Source: an uncultured Gammaproteobacteria bacterium
GTDB lineage: Bacteria; Pseudomonadota; Gammaproteobacteria; Steroidobacterales; Woeseiaceae
Direction: 5' to 3'
NCBI GenBank assembly: GCA_938003715.1
Contig: CALKYK010000515.1
Coordinates: 1-7,467 of the forward strand
DNA: 7,467 bases
Shown one piece after another: positions 1 through 5,339 of this stretch; the stretch's first letter is position 1; each line of letters opens with the position of its first letter. The notes beneath the pieces were generated by a model, which did no database searches, was not told the DNA's origin, and saw only the letters and a program-made list of their open reading frames with translations. The position numbers and the translations under genes were made by a program.

Positions 1-530
1 CCGGTCGCTTCCCGTCGCGAACGTTTGCGGGCGAGCCGCTGTACGCGGGCGGGGGCGAGGTCGGTGACGCGGAAAAGGCTGAACGCGTCGAACGCTACTG
101 GCGGCCCTGGCACGACATGCTGCGCGGCGTGGTCGACGCGATACGCGACGAGCACGGCTATGCGCTGCTGTGGGACGCGCACTCGATTGCGAGCGAGGTG
201 CCGGCGCTGTTCGACGGCCGCTTGCTCGACCTCAATATCGGCAGCAACGGCGGCAGGTCCGCGTCGCCGCCGCTTGTCGAGTCCGTCATGCAGGCTGCGG
301 CACGTACGCCGTATTCGTCGGTGCTCGACGGGCGCTTCCGCGGCGGTTACATCACGCGTCACTACGGGCAGCCGGAAGACGGCTTCCACGCGCTGCAGCT
401 CGAGCTCTCGCAGCGCACGTACATCGACGAAAAAAGCTTGCGCTATGATGAGCGGCGCGCGGCGAAACTCGCGCAAACGATCGAATCGATGATCGAGGCC
501 ATGCTCGAGGCGGCAAAGGTAATGCAATGA
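1..530 (+). CDS. hutG: N-formylglutamate deformylase, 3' part (5' end outside window)
   Basis: This enzyme hydrolyses N-formyl-L-glutamate to L-glutamate and formate, the last step of one histidine-degradation route, in the cytoplasm. The frame is open from base 3 without a start, so the N-terminus lies upstream of the window; the visible part is about 175 residues. Recognisable family blocks in order are LYAGGGEV (near bases 36-60), ERVERYWRPWHDML, WDAHSIASEVPALFDGR (from base 171; Asp and His typical of the family's metal/active site), DLNIGSNGG, GRFRGGYITRHYGQP (about bases 330-373), and FHALQLELSQRTYIDE. The C-terminus is a short helix ending VMQ. The TGA stop overlaps the ATG of the next gene (ATGA, 527-530), implying translational coupling. 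The family call is firm from these blocks. No other histidine-utilisation gene is visible, so whether this is part of a hut operon cannot be judged here. Confidence 0.92.
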   Translation, partial: GRFPSRTFAGEPLYAGGGEVGDAEKAERVERYWRPWHDMLRGVVDAIRDEHGYALLWDAHSIASEVPALFDGRLLDLNIGSNGGRSASPPLVESVMQAAARTPYSSVLDGRFRGGYITRHYGQPEDGFHALQLELSQRTYIDEKSLRYDERRAAKLAQTIESMIEAMLEAAKVMQ

Positions 531-1789
531 AAAAGCGCAGAAAGGCGACGCGACGCAAGCTCAGTCGCCGCCAGTTCGTCGGCGCCGGCACACTCGGCGC
601 GATGGGGGCGGCGCTCGGCCTCGGCATCCCGTTCGGCCACCTGCTGCCGCGCGGGCTCGTACCGGTCGCGCTGGCGCAGGAAGGCGACCGATTCGTAATA
701 GCTGGCAAAGAAGAGCTGCGCGTGTTGAACGACCGGCCGATCAATGCCGAGACGCCGGCGCACCTGCTCGACGATCCGGTCACACCGGCCTCGCGCCTGT
801 TCGTGCGCAACAACGGCATCCCGCCCGACGTCGACGGCATCGATGCGGACAGCTGGCCAATTGCGCTCGGCGGCGAATCCGTGCGGCGGGCCAAAACGAT
901 GACGCTCGGCGATATAAAGTCACGGTTCACGGCGCACACGCTGCAATTGCAGATCGAATGCGGCGGCAACGGCCGGTCCGAGTTCTATCCGCCCGCGCGC
1001 GGCAACCAGTGGACCACCGGCGCCGTCGGCTGCCCCGAGTGGACCGGCGCTCGCCTGCGCGACGTGCTCGACGATGTCGGTGTTCGCGACGACGCCGTCT
1101 ACATCGCCTGGGAGGGCGCCGATCGGCACCTTTCCGGCGATCCGGACAAGCTGCCGATCTCGCGCGGCGTGCCGCTTGCCAAGGCATTAGAAGACGAGTC
1201 GCTGCTGGTCTGGGCAATGAACGGTGAACCGCTGCCGCTCCTGCACGGGTTCCCGGTGCGCATCGTGTGTGCCGGCTGGCCCGCTTCGGTCAGCGGCAAA
1301 TGGGTGAAAACCATCCTCGTCCGCGACCGGGTGCACGACGGCGAAAAAATGCTCGGCCAGTCCTACCGGGTGCCGTGCCGGCCGGTCGCACCGGGCGCCG
1401 AAGTCGCCGACGCGGACATGTGCGTCATCCAGTCCATGCCGGTCAAGTCGCTGATCACGTTTCCGCGCTCCGGCATCACGCACGCGGCCGACGAGCCGCT
1501 CGAGGTCCGCGGCCATGCCTGGGCCGGCGATCGCGAAGTGCGCCAGCTCTTCACGTCGACGGATTTCGGCGCGACCTGGCAGCCGGCGGAACTTGACGTG
1601 CCGGTGAATCGCCTGGCCTGGCAGCGCTGGCGTACGGGGGTCGCGTTCCCGGAGCCCGGCTACTACGAGATCTGGGCGCGCGCGGTCGACGACCGCGGTC
1701 GCTCGCAGCCGGTCGTACTGCCCGGCTGGAACCCGCGCGGCTACCTGAACAACGCCTGCCACCGTATCGCCGTGCAGGCCGTCGCGTGA
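527..1789 (+). CDS. sorT: Sulfite dehydrogenase, molybdopterin catalytic subunit (SorT-like), Tat-exported
   Basis: This is a sulfite-oxidase-family molybdenum enzyme expected to oxidise sulfite to sulfate in the periplasm and pass electrons to a cytochrome c. Residues 1-50 are a twin-arginine signal: basic start, SRRQFV at 13-18, a hydrophobic stretch, and likely cleavage after ALA-50. RLFVRNNGIPP (90-100) and CGGNGRSEF (145-153) belong to the cofactor domain, with Cys145 the expected molybdenum ligand. GNQWTTGAVGCPEWTG (159-174), EGADRHLSGDP (196-206) and NGEPLPLLHGFPVRIVCAGW (232-251) continue it. Residues from about 300 to 420 match the C-terminal dimerisation domain (STDFGATW, GYYEIWARA, WNPRGY). 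The pattern fits Sinorhizobium SorT better than SoxC or YedY, and the length of 420 residues is normal. The start is supported by AAAGG at 515-519, 7 bases upstream, and by the ATGA overlap with hutG. It overlaps the cytochrome gene by GTGA, as expected for a SorT/SorU pair. The alternative is a related sulfite-oxidase-family enzyme of unknown substrate. Confidence 0.9.
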   Translation: MKKRRKATRRKLSRRQFVGAGTLGAMGAALGLGIPFGHLLPRGLVPVALAQEGDRFVIAGKEELRVLNDRPINAETPAHLLDDPVTPASRLFVRNNGIPPDVDGIDADSWPIALGGESVRRAKTMTLGDIKSRFTAHTLQLQIECGGNGRSEFYPPARGNQWTTGAVGCPEWTGARLRDVLDDVGVRDDAVYIAWEGADRHLSGDPDKLPISRGVPLAKALEDESLLVWAMNGEPLPLLHGFPVRIVCAGWPASVSGKWVKTILVRDRVHDGEKMLGQSYRVPCRPVAPGAEVADADMCVIQSMPVKSLITFPRSGITHAADEPLEVRGHAWAGDREVRQLFTSTDFGATWQPAELDVPVNRLAWQRWRTGVAFPEPGYYEIWARAVDDRGRSQPVVLPGWNPRGYLNNACHRIAVQAVA

Positions 1790-2115
1790 CGCGCATCGCG
1801 TTCATCGCCGGCCTGCTGCTCGCCGCGACGGCCGCGGCAAATGACATCGACCCCGCAACGGGGCTGGTCATCGACGACGGCTGGCAGCAGGTGCGAATCC
1901 ACTGCGGCGGCTGCCATTCGCACGCGATCGTGACGAGCCAGCGCGCGGATCGCCGTACCTGGCTCGACATGATTCGCTGGATGCAGGCAACCCAGAACCT
2001 GTGGCAGTTCGACGCGGCAACGGAGGCCGCGATACTCGACTATCTCGCCGAGAACTACCCGCCGCAGCCGAACCGCCGCCGCGCGCCGCTGCCGCCGAGC
2101 CAGCTTCCGCCCTGA
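1786..2115 (+). CDS. sorU: Small monoheme cytochrome c, SorU-like electron acceptor of the sulfite dehydrogenase
   Basis: The product has 109 residues. A short Sec signal (basic MTR, then hydrophobic residues 4-18, likely cleavage near AAA/ND at 18-19) sends it to the periplasm. One heme-attachment motif, CGGCH, lies at 40-44. The segment WLDMIRWMQATQNLW (59-73) contains Met62 and Met66, either of which could be the distal heme ligand, and AAILDYLAENYPPQ follows as is usual in short class I cytochromes. The last 18 residues or so are rich in Pro and Arg. Translation begins at GTG, overlapping the sorT stop as GTGA (1786-1789), with AGG at 1776-1778 as a weak ribosome site. The placement directly after a SorT-type enzyme makes it the probable electron acceptor, passing electrons on to the respiratory chain. 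Cytochrome identity is firm; the SorU role is inferred from context. Confidence 0.87.
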   Translation: MTRIAFIAGLLLAATAAANDIDPATGLVIDDGWQQVRIHCGGCHSHAIVTSQRADRRTWLDMIRWMQATQNLWQFDAATEAAILDYLAENYPPQPNRRRAPLPPSQLPP

Positions 2116-2189
2116 ATTCCGCTCGTTCAGCTCCCCTTAAGCCACTGTCCGCAAACTGCGACGTCTGTAATGCGTCACACGGGGTGCGC

Positions 2190-2195
2190 TATGAT
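2190..2195 (+). promoter_or_regulatory. Possible -10 element (TATGAT) of a promoter for the SYLF gene
   Basis: The 119-base gap 2116-2234 is the longest non-coding stretch on the + strand, so a separate promoter for the next gene is plausible. TATGAT matches the sigma-70 -10 consensus at five of six bases and lies 39 bases before the ATG at 2235. No good -35 is seen: the best candidate, CTGTAA at 2165-2170, matches TTGACA at three positions with a long 19-base spacer. An imperfect inverted repeat (2172-2178 with 2184-2189) sits just upstream. Tentative. Confidence 0.3.
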
Positions 2196-2234
2196 GCCCC
2201 GAAGCCAACGTCTGACAGCACAGGAATCATCGTC

Positions 2235-2786
2235 ATGAAGAAAGTGCCAGGAATCATTGCCGCAGCGGCGCTGGCAGCAGCGATGCTCGTGCCGGTACAG
2301 GGCGCAGCGGCGACAGCGGCCGAGCTCGATGCCCGCGTCAACGAGGCCATCGATAATTTCAAGCGCGAGGTGGACGGGGCCGACGTGTTCCTGAACCAGG
2401 CCGCCGGCTATCTCGTGTTTCCACGCGTTATCAAGGTCGGTATCGGCCTCGGCGCCGAGACCGGCGAAGGCGCACTGCGCGTGCGCGGGCGGACCGCCGC
2501 GTACTATCGCACCACCGCCGGTTCGTTCGGCCTGCAGCTCGGCGCACAGGCGAAGTCGATCATCATCGCGTTCATGACCAACGAGTCGCTGGCCAAGTTC
2601 CGCAACAGCGCGGGCTGGCAGATCGGCATCGACGGCTCGGTGGCTCTGATCGATCTCGGCGCCGGCAAGCAGATCAACACCGGCAACATCAAGGACCCGG
2701 TGGTCGGCTTCGTGTTCGGCTCGAAGGGGCTCATGTACAACCTGACGCTCGAAGGCACGAAGATCTCGAAGATCGACAAGAACTGA
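2235..2786 (+). CDS. Exported SYLF-domain (Ysc84/DUF500) lipid-binding-type protein
   Basis: The product has 183 residues. Residues 1-28 form a Sec signal (MKK, Ala-rich hydrophobic core, likely cleavage near ATA/AEL at 27-28), so the protein is periplasmic or membrane-associated. The rest matches the SYLF domain: a helix with NQAAGYLVFPRVIKVGIGLGAETGEGAL (54-81), YYRTTAGSFGLQLGAQAKSIIIAFM (90-114), then GWQIGIDGSVALIDLGAG (127-144) and GFVFGSKGLMYNLTLEGTKISKI (158-180). This glycine-rich beta pattern is typical. SYLF proteins bind phosphoinositides in eukaryotes; the bacterial role is largely unknown. ATG 2235 was chosen over in-frame upstream GTG codons because it opens directly on the signal peptide and has AGGAA at 2222-2226, 8 bases upstream. 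The following membrane-protein gene starts 38 bases after its stop and is probably cotranscribed. Confidence 0.87.
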   Translation: MKKVPGIIAAAALAAAMLVPVQGAAATAAELDARVNEAIDNFKREVDGADVFLNQAAGYLVFPRVIKVGIGLGAETGEGALRVRGRTAAYYRTTAGSFGLQLGAQAKSIIIAFMTNESLAKFRNSAGWQIGIDGSVALIDLGAGKQINTGNIKDPVVGFVFGSKGLMYNLTLEGTKISKIDKN

Positions 2787-2806
2787 AAAAAGAAAAAGAA
2801 AAAAAA
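2786..2806 (+). repeat. A/G-only tract (A6-G-A5-G-A8) between two genes
   Basis: Twenty-one consecutive bases contain only A with two G. This is conspicuous in such GC-rich DNA. The tract begins at the last base of the SYLF stop codon and ends 18 bases before the next ATG. Read in the frame of the downstream gene it is open and would encode Lys/Glu repeats (KKEKEKK). It could act as an A-rich translation enhancer or weak ribosome site, or form part of an unannotated N-terminal extension. Read on the opposite strand it is a T-rich run following a short GC hairpin. Confidence 0.85.
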
Positions 2807-2821
2807 CCGGGATTCTTCCGG
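2807..2821. other. Short hairpin next to the A-tract
   Basis: CCGGGA (2807-2812) pairs with TTCCGG (2816-2821), with one G-U pair and a 3-base loop. It ends 3 bases before the ATG at 2825, covering the place where a Shine-Dalgarno sequence would be. On the - strand the same inverted repeat is followed directly by a T8 run, resembling a weak intrinsic terminator that could stop antisense transcription. The stem is short, so chance is possible. Confidence 0.3.
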
Positions 2822-2824
2822 CGC

Positions 2825-3280
2825 ATGGCCGATCGTGGCCGCGAGGCGGCGCGCCTCGGCCGGACGCTGGTCAATGAACCGCGCGCGTTTCCGCGCGAAC
2901 TCGGCCGGCTGCTGAAACGCTCGATACGCACCGTCTGGGATGCGCGCGGCGGCGGCTATTACGCTTGCGGCGTGGTGGTCACGTTCGTGATCCTGGAAAT
3001 TCGCCTGTTCGCGGACGAAATTGCAGGGGCGGAAGGCGTCGGCGACTTTCTCACCGAGCAGGCCGTCGAGATGTATTTTCGTTATTTCAGCGAGTCTTTC
3101 GTCAACGGCTTCCTGGCGCTGATCTGGCCGGCGTTCGTGCTGCAGTTTCGGCCGCCGTGGGGTATTGCGCTCCTCGTTGGCGGCTATCTTCTTTTTGCGC
3201 ACGTGCTGAAAGCGCCGCTCGAGCGCTGGCTGTTCAGCGAGGAACCGACCTCGCCGCGGGACGAGGCAACGATGCAGTAA
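2825..3280 (+). CDS. Small membrane protein of unknown function
   Basis: I do not recognise this family. From ATG 2825 the product has 151 residues. The N-terminal 40 or so are basic and amphipathic (RGREAARLGRTLVNEPRAF, then RELGRLLKRSIRTVWDARGG). A first hydrophobic segment lies at about 45-63 (ACGVVVTFVILEIRLF). A loop with acidic residues follows, then two short hydrophobic segments at about 94-108 and 112-128 that may form a hairpin, and a charged tail. There is no obvious Shine-Dalgarno sequence, and a hairpin sits just before the ATG. The frame is open upstream through Lys/Glu codons to a CTG at 2783 that overlaps the previous stop as CTGA, so a slightly longer protein is possible. It probably shares a transcript with the SYLF gene and is followed by an intrinsic terminator. 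The smooth coding character and membrane pattern make a real gene likely. Confidence 0.75.
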   Translation: MADRGREAARLGRTLVNEPRAFPRELGRLLKRSIRTVWDARGGGYYACGVVVTFVILEIRLFADEIAGAEGVGDFLTEQAVEMYFRYFSESFVNGFLALIWPAFVLQFRPPWGIALLVGGYLLFAHVLKAPLERWLFSEEPTSPRDEATMQ

Positions 3281-3292
3281 GGAAGGTACGCG

Positions 3293-3355
3293 TCAGGTGG
3301 CTGCTTCGAGCAGTTTTTCCAGTTCCTTCTTGCGCTTCCCGAGCGCTTCGTTCAT
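3293..3355 (-). CDS. 20-residue mini-ORF coupled to fdsB, at the position where fdsA is expected
   Basis: ATG on the - strand (bases 3355-3353) overlaps the fdsB TGA as ATGA, the same junction seen between fdsG and fdsB. GGAGG lies 10 bases upstream (3370-3366), inside codons of fdsB. The peptide starts MNEALGKRKKELEKLLEA, is highly charged, and would form a single helix with leucines on one face; it ends at TGA 3295-3293. It is too short for the formate dehydrogenase delta subunit FdsD, and I see no resemblance to FdsA. It could be a small protein, the remnant of a deleted gene, or chance: part of its sequence overlaps the terminator of the opposing operon, which constrains those bases. Confidence 0.4.
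   Translation of the reverse strand: MNEALGKRKKELEKLLEAAT
3299..3318 (+). terminator. Intrinsic terminator ending the + strand SYLF/membrane-protein transcript
   Basis: CTGCT (3301-3305) pairs perfectly with AGCAG (3309-3313) around a TCG loop. Two more G-U pairs (GG 3299-3300 with TT 3314-3315) may extend the stem, and a T5 run covers 3314-3318. It starts 18 bases after the TAA stop at 3278-3280. The hairpin has no T-run on the other strand, so it serves + transcription only. It lies inside the convergent mini-ORF. Confidence 0.65.
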
Positions 3356-4860
3356 CGCGTGAAATCCTCCGGAAAGTATTTCAGCGCACTCCGCACCGGG
3401 TACGGCGTCAATCCGCCCATTGCACACAAGGATCCGTCCGCCATCGTGTCGCACAGGTCCTTCAGCAACGTCAGGTTTTCGTCACGGTTTTCGTTGGCCA
3501 CGATGCGCTCGATGACCTCCACGCCGCGCACGGAGCCGATCCGGCACGGCGTGCACTTGCCGCAGGATTCGATGGCGCAGAACTCCATCGCGAAGCGCGC
3601 CTGCTCGGCCATGTCCACGGTGTCGTCGAACACGACGATACCGCCGTGGCCGATCATGGCGTCCAGCGCCACGAACGCTTCGTAGTCGAGCGGCGTGTCG
3701 AGCTGTGCGGACGAGAAATAGGCGCCCAGCGGACCGCCGACCTGCACGGCGCGCAGCGGACGGCCGGACGCGGTGCCGCCGCCGAAGTCCTCGATCAGCT
3801 CACGCAGCGTGATGCCGAACGCGGCCTCGACGAGGCCGCCGCGCCGGATATTGCCGGCGAGCTGGAACGCGAGCGTGCCGCAGGAGCGGCCGACGCCCAG
3901 CGCCGCGTAGGCTTCGCCGCCTTTCGCCAGGATGTCCGGCACCGAGCCCAGCGTGACCACGTTGTTCACGACCGTCGGCTTGCCGAACAGGCCCTCGATC
4001 GCGGGCAGCGGCGGCTTGTAGCGAATTACGCCCGCCTTGCCCTCGAGACTTTCGAGCATCGCCGTCTCCTCGCCGCAGATGTAGGATCCGGCGCCGACGT
4101 GCAGGTCGATATCGAACGCGAAACCGCTGCCGCCTGTATCGTCGCCCAGCCAGCCCGCACTGCGCGCAATTTCGAGCGCTTCGGCGAAGATTCGTTTTGC
4201 GAGCGGGTACTCGGAGCGCAGGTACACGTATCCCTTGGTCGCACCGGTCGCGAAGCCGGCGATCAGCATGCCCTCGATCAGCGTGAACGGGTCGCACTCC
4301 ATCAGGATGCGGTCGGAAAACGTGCCGCTGTCGCCTTCGTCGGCGTTGCACGCGACGTATTTCTGATCGCCGTCTGCGTCCGCGACCGTCTGCCACTTGA
4401 TGCCGGTCGGGAAGCCGGCGCCGCCGCGGCCGCGCAGGCCGGAGGTCTTCACCGTTTCGATCGTGGCCCGGGGTCCAACGTCGAAGGCCTTTTTCAGTCC
4501 GGCAAACCCGCCTTCTGCCTCGTACTGCGCGAGCGACAGCGGGTCGATCAGTCCGCAGCGGCGGAACGTCCAGCGTTCCTGCTGCGCCAAATAGGGAATG
4601 TCCGTCACCGGCCCCAACCGCAGACGGTGTTCACCGCCCTCGAGCAGGCCCGCGCCGAGCAGTTCGTCGACGTCGTCCGGCGTGACGGGGCCGTAGGCGA
4701 TGCGTTCGCCGCCGACGTCGACTTCGACCAGCGGTTCGAGCCAGCTCATTCCCCACGAGCCGTTGCGGACGACGGTTGCCGAATCGGCGAGGGCGGCAGC
4801 GACCTCGTCCGCGCCGAGCGATACTGCCGCGGTTTCCAGGGGGACGTAAACGGTGCTCAT
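3352..4860 (-). CDS. fdsB: NAD-linked formate dehydrogenase beta subunit (NuoF-like, FMN/4Fe-4S)
   Basis: FdsB carries FMN and a 4Fe-4S cluster and reduces NAD+ with electrons from formate; it is cytoplasmic. The product has 502 residues. Residues 1-100 form the thioredoxin-like N-terminal extension typical of FdsB (VRNGSWGMSWLEPLVEV, AYGPVTPDDV), lacking cluster cysteines. The NuoF core follows: LRGRGGAGFPTGIKW (142-156, FMN), CNADEGDSGTFSDR (171-184), GAGSYICGEETAMLESLEG (256-274) and KPPLPAIEGLFGKPTVVNNV (282-301). ESCGKCTPCRIGS (431-443) plus Cys479 give the four cluster cysteines 433, 436, 439 and 479. The C-terminus SALKYFPEDF is where FdsB proteins normally end. All key residues are present, so it appears functional. 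The ATG has GGAG 7 bases upstream and overlaps the fdsG stop (ATGA). In known fds operons fdsA follows directly; here only a 20-codon ORF does. An alternative is the diaphorase subunit of another NAD-linked redox complex, but the similarity is closest to FdsB. Confidence 0.95.
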   Translation of the reverse strand: MSTVYVPLETAAVSLGADEVAAALADSATVVRNGSWGMSWLEPLVEVDVGGERIAYGPVTPDDVDELLGAGLLEGGEHRLRLGPVTDIPYLAQQERWTFRRCGLIDPLSLAQYEAEGGFAGLKKAFDVGPRATIETVKTSGLRGRGGAGFPTGIKWQTVADADGDQKYVACNADEGDSGTFSDRILMECDPFTLIEGMLIAGFATGATKGYVYLRSEYPLAKRIFAEALEIARSAGWLGDDTGGSGFAFDIDLHVGAGSYICGEETAMLESLEGKAGVIRYKPPLPAIEGLFGKPTVVNNVVTLGSVPDILAKGGEAYAALGVGRSCGTLAFQLAGNIRRGGLVEAAFGITLRELIEDFGGGTASGRPLRAVQVGGPLGAYFSSAQLDTPLDYEAFVALDAMIGHGGIVVFDDTVDMAEQARFAMEFCAIESCGKCTPCRIGSVRGVEVIERIVANENRDENLTLLKDLCDTMADGSLCAMGGLTPYPVRSALKYFPEDFTR

Positions 4861-5333
4861 ACGTCGGCTCCGTCCAGAGCGGCCACGAGGCCGTCGAAAC
4901 GTTTCGCGTCGACGCGACCGAAGACGCGATCGTCGATCATGATCGCCGGCGAGCAGGCGCAGTTGCCCAGGCAGTAGACCGGTTCGAGCGTGATCCCACT
5001 GTCGCCGGTCGTGCCCTCCAGCGCCACGCCCAGTTTCTTCTCCGCGTGCGCGGTCAGCTGGCGACTGCCCATGGCCTGGCAGGATTCGGCCTGGCAGATC
5101 TTGACGATATGCCTGCCGGCCGGCTCCCTGCGGAAATCGTGATAGAAGCTCACTACGCCGTGCACCTCGGCGCGCGACAGGTTCAGTTCCCGTGCAAGCT
5201 GCCGTACCGCCTCGTCCGTGATGCAGCCGTAACGATCCATGAAGTCGTGCAGGATCTGCACCAGCAGCTCCGGCCGCGCGCCGTGGCGGCCGATGATTTC
5301 GCCTGCGATTGCTGCGTCGTACTTCGTCGCCAT
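4857..5333 (-). CDS. fdsG: NAD-linked formate dehydrogenase gamma subunit (NuoE-like, 2Fe-2S)
   Basis: FdsG is the small 2Fe-2S subunit that shuttles electrons in the FdsABG complex, homologous to NuoE. The product has 158 residues. The N-terminal helical part carries LLVQILHDFMDRYGCITDEAV (23-43) and LNLSRAEVHGVVSFYHDF (50-67), a strong NuoE/FdsG signature. The thioredoxin-like part holds Cys80 and Cys85 (ICQAESC) and Cys121 and Cys125 (YCLGNCAC), the usual C-x4-C / C-x3-C cluster ligands. The length is normal. A GTG lies immediately before the chosen ATG (5336-5334) and could start one residue earlier; the ribosome site is weak for both. It starts 6 bases after the fdhD stop and overlaps fdsB by ATGA, so the three genes form an operon. 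Confidence 0.94.
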   Translation of the reverse strand: MATKYDAAIAGEIIGRHGARPELLVQILHDFMDRYGCITDEAVRQLARELNLSRAEVHGVVSFYHDFRREPAGRHIVKICQAESCQAMGSRQLTAHAEKKLGVALEGTTGDSGITLEPVYCLGNCACSPAIMIDDRVFGRVDAKRFDGLVAALDGADV

Positions 5334-5339
5334 CACGAT

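Noticed and set aside
1187..1762. - strand open frame within sorT
   Set aside because: Antisense to conserved sulfite-oxidase-family sequence; composition typical of a shadow frame.
2172..2189. Imperfect inverted repeat upstream of the TATGAT element as an operator or as a terminator of the sor genes
   Set aside because: It needs a bulge, has no T-run after it and matches no operator I know.
2001..2234. N-terminal extension of the SYLF protein from an upstream GTG
   Set aside because: It would overlap the cytochrome gene and bury the clear signal peptide that begins at ATG 2235.
2784..2792. Slippery A-run as a programmed frameshift joining the SYLF protein to the membrane protein
   Set aside because: The in-frame TGA (2784-2786) comes before the A-run, so ribosomes translating the SYLF frame would stop before reaching it.
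2965..4977. Very long + strand open frame (about 670 codons) opposite fdsB
   Set aside because: It lies antisense to fdsB and the fdsG end, which carry clear family motifs. Its translation is Arg/Ala/His-rich with no domain, as expected for a shadow frame in GC-rich DNA.
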